Below are positions 51,138 to 59,969 of a stretch of 64,000 bases of DNA, in pieces. Within the stretch, counting starts at the first letter, position 1. Each line of letters starts with the position of its first letter. The notes beneath the pieces are model-generated. The model saw only the letters and a program-made list of their open reading frames with translations, ran no database searches and was not told the DNA's origin. This stretch comes from Citrobacter sp. R56 (lineage in GTDB: Bacteria; Pseudomonadota; Gammaproteobacteria; Enterobacterales; Enterobacteriaceae), in the NCBI RefSeq assembly GCF_016811995.1, contig NZ_CP069159.1, forward strand, positions 2,418,001 through 2,482,000. Reading direction: 5' to 3'. A program made the translations under genes and the position numbers.

Positions 51138-51152
51138 TAGTCGACCGGTCTA
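51138..51152. promoter_or_regulatory. Possible second NemR site between nemR and nemA
   Basis: TAGTCGACCGGTCTA contains a perfect GGTCTA half-site and an imperfect left half, 18 bp before the nemA start. It is close to, but shorter than, the TAGACC-N4-GGTCTA operator upstream of nemR. Confidence 0.4.
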
Positions 51153-51169
51153 CTCAGGAGTCATTCATT

Positions 51170-52267
51170 ATGTCGTCCGAAAAATTATTTACCCCACTGA
51201 AAGTCGGGGCCATTACCGCCGCAAACCGCGTATTTATGGCCCCTCTTACGCGTTTGCGCAGCATTGAACCTGGCGATATTCCGACACCGTTAATGGCCGA
51301 GTATTATCGTCAACGCGCAAGTTCTGGGCTTATCATCTCCGAAGCAACCCAGATTTCGGCCCAGGCGAAAGGTTACGCTGGCGCACCTGGGCTGCACAGC
51401 CCGGAACAGATTGCCGCATGGAAAAAAATCACTGCCGGCGTTCACGCGGAACAGGGGCATATTGCCGTTCAACTTTGGCACACCGGGCGTATTTCTCACA
51501 ACAGCCTGCAGCCAAATGGCCAGGCGCCAGTATCGGCGTCAGCGATCAGCGCAAATACCCGTACTTCTCTGCGCGATGAAAATGGTCATGCGACCCGCGT
51601 AGATACCTCAATGCCGCGCGCGCTGGAAACCGAAGAAATTCCAGGTATCGTGAACGATTTCCGTCAGGCGATTGCGAATGCGCGTGAAGCCGGGTTTGAT
51701 CTGGTGGAGCTGCATTCGGCCCACGGTTATCTGTTACATCAGTTCCTTTCTCCGACCTCAAACCACCGTACCGATCAATATGGCGGTAGCGTAGAAAACC
51801 GTGCGCGTCTGGTGCTGGAAGTGGTGGATGCCGGTATTCAGGAATGGGGCGCAGAGCGCATTGGTATTCGCGTGTCGCCGATAGGTTCTTTCCAGAATGT
51901 GGATAACGGCCCGAACGAAGAAGCCGACGCGCTGTATCTGATTGAACAACTGGGTAAACGCGGTATTGCTTATCTGCATATGTCCGAACCGGACTGGGCG
52001 GGCGGTCAGCCGTATAGCGAAGAATTCCGTCGCAAAGTGCGTGAGCTCTTCCATGGCCCGATTATCGGCGCTGGCGCATACACTCCGGAAAAAGCCGAGG
52101 ATCTGATCGCAAAAGGGTTGATTGATGCTGTGGCATTTGGTCGTGCGTATATCGCCAACCCGGACCTGGTTGCGCGTTTGCAACATAAAGCCGAACTCAA
52201 CCCGCAACGCGCAGAAAGCTTCTATGGCGGTGGCGCGGAAGGTTATACCGACTACCCTACCCTGTAA
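51170..52267 (+). CDS. nemA: N-ethylmaleimide reductase NemA
   Basis: FMN enzyme of the old yellow enzyme family, which reduces activated alkenes, nitro compounds and quinones. 365 residues. Recognised from [23 protein letters not shown], the substrate-binding [26 protein letters not shown] (in parts) and the FMN phosphate-site segment [18 protein letters not shown] near the C-terminus. Second gene of the nemRA-gloA operon. Confidence 0.97.
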   Translation: MSSEKLFTPLKVGAITAANRVFMAPLTRLRSIEPGDIPTPLMAEYYRQRASSGLIISEATQISAQAKGYAGAPGLHSPEQIAAWKKITAGVHAEQGHIAVQLWHTGRISHNSLQPNGQAPVSASAISANTRTSLRDENGHATRVDTSMPRALETEEIPGIVNDFRQAIANAREAGFDLVELHSAHGYLLHQFLSPTSNHRTDQYGGSVENRARLVLEVVDAGIQEWGAERIGIRVSPIGSFQNVDNGPNEEADALYLIEQLGKRGIAYLHMSEPDWAGGQPYSEEFRRKVRELFHGPIIGAGAYTPEKAEDLIAKGLIDAVAFGRAYIANPDLVARLQHKAELNPQRAESFYGGGAEGYTDYPTL

Positions 52268-52364
52268 TTTCGCATTGCGTAATCCTGCATTGATAGCGGC
52301 GTAAAAACGCCGCTATACTAAAACAACATTTTGAATGTATTGACCATTTTAAAGGGGAATAACA

Positions 52365-52772
52365 ATGCGTTTACTTCATACCATGCTGCGCGTCGGCGAT
52401 CTGCAACGCTCCATCGATTTTTACACCAAAGTGCTGGGCATGAAGCTGCTGCGCACCAGCGAAAACACCGAGTACAAATACTCTCTGGCATTCGTCGGTT
52501 ACGGTGAAGAACGTGATGAAGCGGTGATTGAGCTGACCTATAACTGGGGCGTCGATAAATACGAACTGGGCACTGCTTACGGTCATATCGCCCTGAGCGT
52601 GGATAACGCCGCCGAAGCCTGCGAGCGCATTCGTCAGAATGGCGGCAACGTCACCCGTGAAGCTGGCCCGGTTAAAGGCGGCACCACGGTGATTGCGTTT
52701 GTTGAAGATCCGGACGGTTACAAAATCGAACTGATCGAAGAGAAAGATGCCGGTCGCGGTCTGGGCAACTAA
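52365..52772 (+). CDS. gloA: Glyoxalase I
   Basis: Nickel-dependent lactoylglutathione lyase, which converts the methylglyoxal-glutathione adduct to lactoylglutathione. 135 residues with the ligands His5 (RLLHTMLRV), Glu56 ([10 protein letters not shown]), His74 (YGHIALSV) and Glu122 (YKIELIEE). It lies 97 bp after nemA and has an AAGGGG ribosome site; NemR control of both genes ties electrophile sensing to detoxification. Confidence 0.98.
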   Translation: MRLLHTMLRVGDLQRSIDFYTKVLGMKLLRTSENTEYKYSLAFVGYGEERDEAVIELTYNWGVDKYELGTAYGHIALSVDNAAEACERIRQNGGNVTREAGPVKGGTTVIAFVEDPDGYKIELIEEKDAGRGLGN

Positions 52773-52780
52773 TGCCTGCC

Positions 52781-52807
52781 GGGCGCAGATCCTCTGCGCC
52801 CTTTTTT
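52781..52807 (+). terminator. Terminator of gloA
   Basis: Perfect 9-bp stem GGGCGCAGA / TCTGCGCCC with a 3-base loop and six T residues. Confidence 0.93.
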
Positions 52808-52826
52808 CGTTTTTTCAGCGTTGTCG

Positions 52827-53921
52827 TTATTGGTAGGATATTTCATAAACAACCGACGCCGAGACTTTGCCGCCGACAATCGTGTCGTCGGACGTTCTGT
52901 AATATCTGACTGACATCGGAATTTCATAATGGCCATCACTCGCATCACCCACCGTAAAGGATTCGTTCAGATGAACCGTTTGCGGCGTTTGTCCCCCGTC
53001 TTTGACTGACAAGATCTGAATACCCACATTTTCCGCTAGTCCGTCCCCTTTATCGCTATACAGCACGCCATTTTCAGCGTCACCGCCATTAGGATCGGTC
53101 AACGTCATATTGACGGTAGTGGTACCGGTGCAAGTGAGATTAATAGCAAAATCCACATTATCACCGACGTCACCTTTATGCGTAAGTTTGTTGGCGTTAA
53201 TGCGCGCTAAATTGACGAAGGCCGGTGTATCCGCATCAATATCGCAACCGCCGACCTTAACTGAAATAATGAAGGCTTTATTAGAAAGAATCGAACACGA
53301 ATCATGCGTATTGGTTGTCCGGGAGGACGATAAACACACTCTTGCCAACGTCACTCCGCCTTCAATAATGTAATTTCCCGGAACCAGTGGACCTGTCATG
53401 ACATAATATAGTTTATATTTTACCCCCAAAGATCCATACGATATTGCATGGTCATCTGCCCAAAGCGGCGCGGTAGGATTTTGTTGAAGTCCCTGATAAG
53501 GTTTGTTGGGATCGCCGATAGCCAGCGCAAAGCCAAATCCAACCGTATTATAGACTTCATAGACGGGTAGATTTCCTTCCGGCGACGAATATGTAGCAAC
53601 CGCCGGTTTGCCAGCTTCCGCCCAGGTAGATGACCCACTTCCTACTGCACATTCCCGTTCTGTAAAATCAAATGCTACCGCAGAGTCATCCGCGTATGGC
53701 CCGCCAATCAGTGTTCCAACCGGATAGGCTGAGGCATCGTCAGTATTGATTGAGATATTATTGGTATCTACAGAAATATCATCGGAACGAACACATAAAA
53801 AATTATAGCTGGCCCAGGCCTCTTCGGAGATCACGCACAGCAATAATGCAATAACAGACATTATTACTATTCGCAGTGAGTAGTTCCATGTTCTGTTTAG
53901 AATTAAAATAATCGCTGTCAT
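52827..53921 (-). CDS. Fimbrial tip adhesin, two-domain
   Basis: Last gene of the fimbrial operon, 364 residues. The N-terminus has a long signal region (cleavage likely after EEAWA, ~37). Residues ~38-215 form a Cys-containing domain unlike pilins, likely the receptor-binding domain; residues ~221-364 form a pilin domain (VGGCDIDADTPAFVNLARI to the end, VVYEISYQ) with the usual Cys pair (GGCD, LTCTG) and the C-terminal beta-zipper. An AGGA ribosome site lies 7 bases before the start at 53921; an in-frame ATG at residue 21 is a possible alternative. The binding target is unknown. Confidence 0.88.
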   Translation of the reverse strand: MTAIILILNRTWNYSLRIVIMSVIALLLCVISEEAWASYNFLCVRSDDISVDTNNISINTDDASAYPVGTLIGGPYADDSAVAFDFTERECAVGSGSSTWAEAGKPAVATYSSPEGNLPVYEVYNTVGFGFALAIGDPNKPYQGLQQNPTAPLWADDHAISYGSLGVKYKLYYVMTGPLVPGNYIIEGGVTLARVCLSSSRTTNTHDSCSILSNKAFIISVKVGGCDIDADTPAFVNLARINANKLTHKGDVGDNVDFAINLTCTGTTTVNMTLTDPNGGDAENGVLYSDKGDGLAENVGIQILSVKDGGQTPQTVHLNESFTVGDASDGHYEIPMSVRYYRTSDDTIVGGKVSASVVYEISYQ

Positions 53922-53952
53922 ATATTCCTGTTATCCATTGTGTGCCGGTCGT

Positions 53953-56481
53953 TTATCTGCAACTTTCCACAAACGGCTTCAGCGCCGTTTTCTTTGTTTT
54001 TTCAGATTCTGGCGCAAGCGCATAATTGACACGACACTGTTCATTTTCATCATCCCCCCATTTAATATGCAAGCTGCCTTTATCATTCGGCACACGGGCA
54101 TATATCAGGCTCCCTTGTGAAACCACCCCAACGCTGATACCGTTTTCATCAAAAACATCCGCGCCAAACGGTAGTGTGTTTCCGCCAAAATTCGCCTGAA
54201 TTAATACCGGCCTCCCCTGACGGGCATCAAACTTCGCTTTCACCACCGCACCATAGCGAGGAACAATTTTTTGCGAGGTGTTTTCCAGTTCCGCGTTTTC
54301 AGATATCCCTTTTGGATCAATAACGACATCATTTAATTGATAAGGATTGGTTGACGGAAACAGGGCGTAGCCAAAACGGTCAATGGTCACACCGGGATAT
54401 GAGGGTATCGCCGCCCCTTCAGCCCCTTTCGCCTCCACCAGGGTAAACGTATCACCCGTGTAGGGTGAGAATGTAATGCCGCCAGAATGCGCGACTAACG
54501 AACCGGACATCCCCAACGATGCGCTATGGTAATCGCGACCTTTACTGTACGTTGCGGAAAGTGAAGCGACACCACCTTTATAGGTCCCGGCAACGTTACC
54601 GCTTGTCCCTGCATAGTCGTCATGACTGCCGCTAACCGAATAAGTATACTGGTTCTGTTCACCGAGACTGCCCGAAATAATCGCCTGTTCTGAGGCCGTG
54701 CCAGATGAATCCTGGTTATAGCTCATACTGAGTTGCGGCACAGACGTCCCCATATCGTGGCTTTCCCACAATGGAATCGAGAAATTCAGAAAATAACTGG
54801 TCTGGGATGTGCCCCATTCGTCCTGACTACGACTGATATTCAGACTGTAATTCAACCATTTATAACTATTGGAATAACCGATCTGGTATTGCCGCTCTAC
54901 AGATCCTTTATTCCAATAGTTCTCCATACTGGCACTGATATATAACTGGCCCCATCCTTCCTTGAGCCCCTGGCTCAGATTAAGCGTAAAGCGGTTTTTC
55001 TGTCGCTGAATCTGAGAATCATTATTACCGTGATGCAAATCATCCAGCGTTTCCATCGCCGTGAGGTAATCCATATATCCACTGCTGGAGAAACGGTACG
55101 CGGCCAGTGTGATATTACTGTTCGTTTCATTAATCAGCTTACTGTAGCTTATCTGAAAACTTTGACCGGACATATCGCCACGATCGGGCAGATGCGCTTT
55201 GGACTGGGTGACGTCAAACGCGATTGCGCCAATGGGAAAACCTAAGGCAGCGCCCATTTTTACCGCCTGATAATCCTTGTTTGCCTGAACGCCCCCATAC
55301 CCTGTCAGAATGTTCGTGAAGCCCTGTTGCCAGGTCGCCTCCGTAAAGACAGGATCGTCCGATACGCTGTCGCTGCGCAGTTTTCCCGCACTGAGGCTGT
55401 AACGCGTACTTCCGGGGCGCAATAATTGCGACACCGAAGAATAAGGAATAGTAAAGTTCTGCTGCGAGCCATCGGCCTCCTGAATGCTCACATCCAGGTT
55501 GCCGCCATAACCGGTCGGATAGAGATCGCTAATCACAAACGCACCGGGCGAAACGGTGGTTTCATAAATCGTCTGACCGCTCTGTTTAACCGTGACCTTC
55601 GCATTCGTTTTCGCCACGCCGCGTATTTCGGGCGCATACCCGCGCTGCGATTGTGGCAACATGCGCTCATCACTGGCCACCTGCGCCCCGCTGATGGGCA
55701 ATGTATCAAACAGTTGTCCGCTGGTATTGAGTTGCCCGGCAGCCAGACGCCCCCAGATAGCAGGAATATCCCGCTGAACATAGGTATTCAGGACAGTGTA
55801 GTGCCCGCCTTGATCCTGCATCCAGTTCCAGGAGCCATTATGACGAAGATACCATGCGCCAATATTCAGACCGCTGTTGATCGAGGTGTAGAATGACTTC
55901 GACTCATAATTGCTGTTTTTTGATTCGTAGGCATTCATATTGTATCCCAGCATCAGGGCGGGGATCCCGCTGTCCCACATTGACGGGGGGACAGAACCGC
56001 GCGGAAGTTTATTGATATAGACTTGCGGGATAGAGAGACTTAATTGCTGAGCTTCACTGTCAAATTCCTGCGTTGCCTCCGGGATGATATCCTGTATACG
56101 CGTACAGTTCTTACTGTCGGTCAGTACATCCCATTGCGTGAATTTAATCTGTTCTTTTTTAAAACGGATCAATTCAAAAACATTATTCGGAATACACGCA
56201 TCAACGGCATTGTTCGCCCCGGCCCGGAACTCGATGTTCGAAATCGTTAATTGCTCAGTGTTCAGCAAGACAATAACTTTATAGATACCCGGTAATACAC
56301 TCGCGCCATTTGAAAATCGCTTCAGGTCGATAATTTTCGCGCCTGAACGGTTAACAAAAGCATCATTAAACTCATAATTCCCTGCAACGTCCATCGAGGT
56401 GGCGTCAGTTGTTGCTCCGGCAACAGCATATTGCAATGGGAGCACAATGTTAACGCAACACAGTACTTTGAATAAGCGCAT
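53953..56481 (-). CDS. Fimbrial outer-membrane usher
   Basis: An 842-residue FimD/PapC-type usher, the outer-membrane pore through which pilin-chaperone complexes pass. It has a signal peptide (cleavage near AVAGA), an N-terminal chaperone-binding domain (YEFNDAFVNRSGAKIIDLKRFSNG), a beta-barrel with plug (GYAPEIRGVAKTNAKVTVKQSGQTIYETTVSPGAF, in parts), and C-terminal domains with the conserved disulfide (EQCRVNYAL ... VESCR). The length fits the family. It lies 31 bp upstream of the adhesin gene in the operon. Confidence 0.93.
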   Translation of the reverse strand: MRLFKVLCCVNIVLPLQYAVAGATTDATSMDVAGNYEFNDAFVNRSGAKIIDLKRFSNGASVLPGIYKVIVLLNTEQLTISNIEFRAGANNAVDACIPNNVFELIRFKKEQIKFTQWDVLTDSKNCTRIQDIIPEATQEFDSEAQQLSLSIPQVYINKLPRGSVPPSMWDSGIPALMLGYNMNAYESKNSNYESKSFYTSINSGLNIGAWYLRHNGSWNWMQDQGGHYTVLNTYVQRDIPAIWGRLAAGQLNTSGQLFDTLPISGAQVASDERMLPQSQRGYAPEIRGVAKTNAKVTVKQSGQTIYETTVSPGAFVISDLYPTGYGGNLDVSIQEADGSQQNFTIPYSSVSQLLRPGSTRYSLSAGKLRSDSVSDDPVFTEATWQQGFTNILTGYGGVQANKDYQAVKMGAALGFPIGAIAFDVTQSKAHLPDRGDMSGQSFQISYSKLINETNSNITLAAYRFSSSGYMDYLTAMETLDDLHHGNNDSQIQRQKNRFTLNLSQGLKEGWGQLYISASMENYWNKGSVERQYQIGYSNSYKWLNYSLNISRSQDEWGTSQTSYFLNFSIPLWESHDMGTSVPQLSMSYNQDSSGTASEQAIISGSLGEQNQYTYSVSGSHDDYAGTSGNVAGTYKGGVASLSATYSKGRDYHSASLGMSGSLVAHSGGITFSPYTGDTFTLVEAKGAEGAAIPSYPGVTIDRFGYALFPSTNPYQLNDVVIDPKGISENAELENTSQKIVPRYGAVVKAKFDARQGRPVLIQANFGGNTLPFGADVFDENGISVGVVSQGSLIYARVPNDKGSLHIKWGDDENEQCRVNYALAPESEKTKKTALKPFVESCR

Positions 56482-56503
56482 AATAAGATCACCGGAGGAA
56501 GAA

Positions 56504-57226
56504 TTATTTTTTGACTTTAAACTTACTCAATCCACCAAAATCATTGATTGACGCATATTCGATCGAATCTACGCTACTTAACTGATTCACACCGTTGAAA
56601 TGAAAATCGCTGGTTCCACCCGGTGAAATCATCTGTCCTTGGGCAACCACTTTCTTTCCACCTGATGTATACGTCACCTCACTCAGCGTGACATAGTAAG
56701 GTGTCGGGTTAGTTGCTGTAATACCGCTACCGTTAATACTCCAGCGTAGTAAATTGGGCGCGTCATTGGCGCTGCCTTTTAGTGAATCGGGACGATAGAA
56801 AAGCTTGATACGTGTTTTGAAGGCAATATTAATCTGGCTTGCGTCAATGGAGTCTTTCGACTTTGTCGGGATAGCTAATACATTAAGATAAAATACAGAC
56901 TCTTTATCCTGCGGCAGAGTGTTTTCCGCAAGCAAACTGATCCTCAGCGTCTGTCCTTTGCCCGCATTCACCCGGTTAATGGGCGGTGTTAAGACAAAGA
57001 CCGATGCTATTTTATCAGGCGTCTCGTTTTTGACACCATTATCGATCCAGCTTTGCGCCAGAACCGGCAGGCTTCCTGTATTTTTCATTCGTACAGTCAC
57101 TTCACTCTCGCCGGCAGGATAAATAATGCGAGTCCCCTCTAACACCAGGCCTGCAAATGAAAGAGTGCTGAAACCAAACAGTGTCATCATTAATGACATC
57201 TGACATAATATTTTTAACCGTTTCAT
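56504..57226 (-). CDS. Periplasmic fimbrial chaperone
   Basis: PapD/FimC-type chaperone, 240 residues from the ATG at 57226 (MKRLKIL), with a signal peptide ending near LSFA. The first Ig-like domain has GLVLEGTRIIYPAGESEVTVRMKN and the conserved FVLTPPINRVNAGKGQTLRI, and the subunit-binding strand FYLNVLAIPTK; KTRIKLFYRP carries the conserved Arg and Lys region. It delivers pilin subunits to the usher. A GTG 12 codons upstream is possible but less likely as the start. Confidence 0.92.
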   Translation of the reverse strand: MKRLKILCQMSLMMTLFGFSTLSFAGLVLEGTRIIYPAGESEVTVRMKNTGSLPVLAQSWIDNGVKNETPDKIASVFVLTPPINRVNAGKGQTLRISLLAENTLPQDKESVFYLNVLAIPTKSKDSIDASQINIAFKTRIKLFYRPDSLKGSANDAPNLLRWSINGSGITATNPTPYYVTLSEVTYTSGGKKVVAQGQMISPGGTSDFHFNGVNQLSSVDSIEYASINDFGGLSKFKVKK

Positions 57227-57276
57227 TAAATCATTCCAGAAATAACCATTTGTTAACAACACTCTGTGTAACTTAT

Positions 57277-57834
57277 TTACTGATACGACAGTTCATAGGT
57301 GGCATTAGCGGTAACTTTACCGACGGCTGGCGCGGCATCATTACTGTAATATTGCACGATATAGGAAAGTGAACCGTTCCCACTGGCATCGATGGTAAAT
57401 TTCGACCCACCGCTCTGATCCGCATTTAAATCAATCGCAGTATTGGATTTAGCCACATCCACCAACTGCAGACTTACTTTCGTCGGATTCGCTTCTTCGT
57501 TTTTCAGGTTGCCATTGGTATCCGGCGTCCCATTCTGCACGCCAAACTGAACACCTATACCTGTCGCGCTCGCCGTACAACCCGTAACGGAAATAGCGAA
57601 AGGTGTAGGTTTTGCTGTCGTACCAACCACCGCGATGGTTTCTGTAGACACTTTATCCAGAGTCACCGTGCCATTGGCACCACCGGCATCAACTTGGGTA
57701 TCGCAGGTTGAGGCAACGACTTCTCCGGCGAATTTAATGGTTCCTTTATCTGTTGCCGCATTCGCGGTATTGATACCGGACAAACTTACTATCGCACAGG
57801 CAGACATCACCATGTATAACTTACGCAATTTCAT
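57277..57834 (-). CDS. Major fimbrial subunit (pilin)
   Basis: First gene of the fimbrial operon, 185 residues, signal peptide ending near ANAA (~26). Type 1-like pilin: Cys pair in VASTCDTQV and VTGCTAS, the alternate hydrophobic N-terminal donor strand (TIKFAGEVV) and a C-terminal beta-zipper ending YELSYQ with a penultimate Tyr-Gln type end. A GGAGAG ribosome site lies seven bases before the ATG. Low cysteine and high Thr/Ala content are typical. Confidence 0.92.
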   Translation of the reverse strand: MKLRKLYMVMSACAIVSLSGINTANAATDKGTIKFAGEVVASTCDTQVDAGGANGTVTLDKVSTETIAVVGTTAKPTPFAISVTGCTASATGIGVQFGVQNGTPDTNGNLKNEEANPTKVSLQLVDVAKSNTAIDLNADQSGGSKFTIDASGNGSLSYIVQYYSNDAAPAVGKVTANATYELSYQ

Positions 57835-58087
57835 TTATCTCTCCAACGTATAACAAGAGTGTTTATTGAGTATCATTCATCCCTAAAACTTAACACTCAC
57901 TCAGCCAGTGTTATCTGTAAGGATTTTTATGTTATTTATCGCCATTATATTTTATATTTCCGACAACTCGCATTTCCGCGCAATTTTAGCCATCATATGC
58001 AAAAGAATGACTTTAGCGTCAGTACAATAGCCATAACAACATAATAATATTATATATCAATAATAAGCCGTCGGTAATCAATGTTCA

Positions 58088-58101
58088 GTCCAGTTTTGGA
58101 C
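58088..58101. repeat. Palindrome upstream of the pilin gene
   Basis: GTCCAGTTTTGGAC, with an extra near-copy GGAC 20 bases on (ACGCGGACAC). It could be a regulator-binding site in the pilin promoter region. Confidence 0.4.
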
Positions 58102-58408
58102 AGTTCACAACGCGGACACTTTAATTAAACACAAAGTTAACCAGAGATAATATCAGGTATTAGTTCACATAATAAGCAAGTGAAATTAAATAACCCCCTT
58201 CCACCTTTCAATTAAATTGATTGCACGATCGCTTAATCCCACAACACTGAATAATGCGGATACAAAACAGGAATACAAAATATATTTTTGTACATTTGAT
58301 GAGTATGGTCACCAGCACCCTATTCCGCGCACACCCACGCTTTGCTCGGCGAGGTCATATTTTTTTGATTTTATGAACAGGCGTTCCTGCCATCTTAAGG
58401 AGAAGAAA

Positions 58409-58528
58409 ATGCCCATAAGCAGCCTGGCAGGACATCAACCTGCTCTACGGGATGTCGATATCCTGGGACGCAATACCCGATGTCCCTTTTCCCTCTACCA
58501 TTCCCGTCAGCAACAAAATTTGGCATAA
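58409..58528 (+). CDS. Possible 39-residue leader ORF before rnt
   Basis: An open frame begins at ATG 58409 behind a textbook ribosome site (TTAAGGAGAAG, nearest base four before the ATG) and ends 35 bases before rnt. The translated sequence starts MPISSLAGHQPALRD and ends HSRQQQNLA; it has no recognised domain and may be a leader or a chance frame. Its DNA can form alternative hairpins: GGACATC (58430-58436) can pair with GATGTC (58451-58456) or GATGTCC (58479-58485). Confidence 0.3.
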   Translation: MPISSLAGHQPALRDVDILGRNTRCPFSLYHSRQQQNLA

Positions 58529-58563
58529 TGCGCGCTGCAATTTTTCTGTATTAAGAGACCCTG

Positions 58564-59211
58564 ATGTCCGATAACGCTCAACTTTCCGGTCTGTGTGACC
58601 GTTTTCGTGGTTTTTATCCTGTCGTGATAGATGTCGAAACGGCTGGATTTAACGCCAAAACCGATGCGCTGCTTGAGATCGCCGCCATCACATTGAAAAT
58701 GGATGAACAAGGCTGGTTGATGCCGGACACGACGCTGCATTTCCATGTCGAACCGTTTGAAGGGGCAAACTTACAGCCTGAGGCGCTCGCCTTTAACGGT
58801 ATCGATCCGTCGAATCCACTGCGCGGTGCCGTGAGCGAGTACGACGCGTTGCACGCGATCTTCAAAATGGTGCGCAAAGGCATCAAAGACAGCGGTTGCA
58901 ACCGGGCCATTATGGTTGCCCACAACGCCACCTTCGACCACAGCTTTATGATGGCAGCGGCGGAACGCGCATCGTTGAAGCGTAACCCGTTCCATCCCTT
59001 CGTGACCTTCGATACTGCAGCACTCAGCGGTCTGTCGCTGGGGCAAACCGTGTTGTCAAAAGCCTGTCTGGCAGCAGGTATGGAGTTTGATGGCACCCAG
59101 GCGCACTCCGCCCTCTATGACACCGAACGCACCGCTACCCTGTTTTGCGAAATCGTGAACCGCTGGAAACGCCTTGGCGGATGGCCACTACCGCAGCCGG
59201 AAGACGCTTAA
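58564..59211 (+). CDS. rnt: Ribonuclease T
   Basis: 3'-to-5' exoribonuclease of the DEDD family that trims tRNA and other RNA 3' ends. 215 residues with the ExoI motif [11 protein letters not shown], Exo[14 protein letters not shown], and Exo[14 protein letters not shown]. The start at 58564 fits the family ([10 protein letters not shown]). In E. coli K-12 lhr follows; here a bidirectional terminator and grxD follow. Confidence 0.97.
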   Translation: MSDNAQLSGLCDRFRGFYPVVIDVETAGFNAKTDALLEIAAITLKMDEQGWLMPDTTLHFHVEPFEGANLQPEALAFNGIDPSNPLRGAVSEYDALHAIFKMVRKGIKDSGCNRAIMVAHNATFDHSFMMAAAERASLKRNPFHPFVTFDTAALSGLSLGQTVLSKACLAAGMEFDGTQAHSALYDTERTATLFCEIVNRWKRLGGWPLPQPEDA

Positions 59212-59238
59212 TCGTTTTTATCAGGCGAGCGAGCCCAT

Positions 59239-59272
59239 AAAAAAAGCGACCAGAGAATGGTCGCTTTTTTTT
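59239..59272. terminator. Bidirectional terminator rnt / grxD
   Basis: 8-bp perfect stem AGCGACCA / TGGTCGCT with A-tract on the left and T-tract on the right, between convergent rnt and grxD. Confidence 0.93.
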
Positions 59273-59283
59273 ATTTCCGCTGA

Positions 59284-59631
59284 TTACTCAGCATCAGGTT
59301 CTTCGGTTTTGTATTTTGCCGCAGTTTCTTTAATCAGTTGCTGCAACTCACCGCGCTGATACATTTCGATCAAAATATCACAGCCGCCAACCAGTTCGCC
59401 ATCAACCCACAGTTGCGGGAAGGTTGGCCAGTTTGCATATTTCGGTAATTCCGCGCGAATATCCGGGTTTTGCAGGATATCAACATAGGCAAAACGCTCG
59501 CCACAGGCAGACAACGCCTGGACAGCCTGTGCGGAGAAACCGCAGCTAGGCAGTTTTGGAGAACCTTTCATGTACAGGAGAATCGGGTTTTCAGCGATCT
59601 GGCGCTGGATTTTTTCGATAGTGGTGCTCAT
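59284..59631 (-). CDS. grxD: Monothiol glutaredoxin GrxD
   Basis: A 115-residue monothiol glutaredoxin with the CGFS active site (LPSCGFSAQ, Cys30) and the GSH-binding motifs WPTFPQLWVDGELVGGCDI. It binds a [2Fe-2S] cluster with glutathione or BolA and serves iron-sulfur trafficking. The start at 59631 (MSTTIEKIQ) is the family start; 41 open codons upstream are not homologous. Confidence 0.97.
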   Translation of the reverse strand: MSTTIEKIQRQIAENPILLYMKGSPKLPSCGFSAQAVQALSACGERFAYVDILQNPDIRAELPKYANWPTFPQLWVDGELVGGCDILIEMYQRGELQQLIKETAAKYKTEEPDAE

Positions 59632-59969
59632 TGTCTTGCTTCCTTTAACTTCTTTTACGGCAGTAGTCTGACATTGTAGCGGGTCAGACTGGCAACGGAA
59701 AATAACATTTTCATTACGCTTTACTATTTTATCCCCTGGCGCGATAAGTTGCATTCTCTATATTCCTTATCCTGCGGAACAACACGCCCTGGACTCTCCG
59801 CTGACCATTTTTAGTACGAGCTGTTGATTTTTTTTGCAGTCGCTTACGAAATGGGGTTTTAGATGATAAAAGCGATTAACTTTCTGTGCTTTTATGGATT
59901 AGAATTGACAGGTTTTGTAAATCACACGCAGGCATTATAGCCGCCTGCCATTAACCAGAGGACTGCTCA
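59632..59969. other. Divergent control region grxD / mepH
   Basis: A 338-bp region with no gene. TTGACA occurs at 59905-59910 and ATTATA at 59934-59939, but with a 23-bp gap that is too wide for a standard promoter, so none is called. Confidence 0.45.

Larger units (their letters stand above)
57835..58563. other. Fimbrial leader / rnt upstream region
   Basis: A 730-bp AT-rich region between the divergent pilin gene and rnt. It contains a GTCCA-GTTT-TGGAC palindrome at 58088-58101, a short open frame with a very good ribosome site at 58409-58528, and alternative hairpins in that open frame. No inverted repeats of the type flanking an invertible promoter were found. Confidence 0.5.

Noticed and set aside
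57835-58300. Invertible fimbrial promoter (fimS-like)
   Set aside because: I looked for a pair of inverted repeats flanking the pilin promoter and for a neighbouring recombinase gene and saw neither; the integrase relic is 44 kb away and dead.
58217-58408. N-terminal part of a 103-residue rightward frame starting at 58217 (MIARSLNPTTL)
   Set aside because: No ribosome site or recognisable domain; only its 3' part behind the strong ribosome site at 58409 is kept as a weak candidate.
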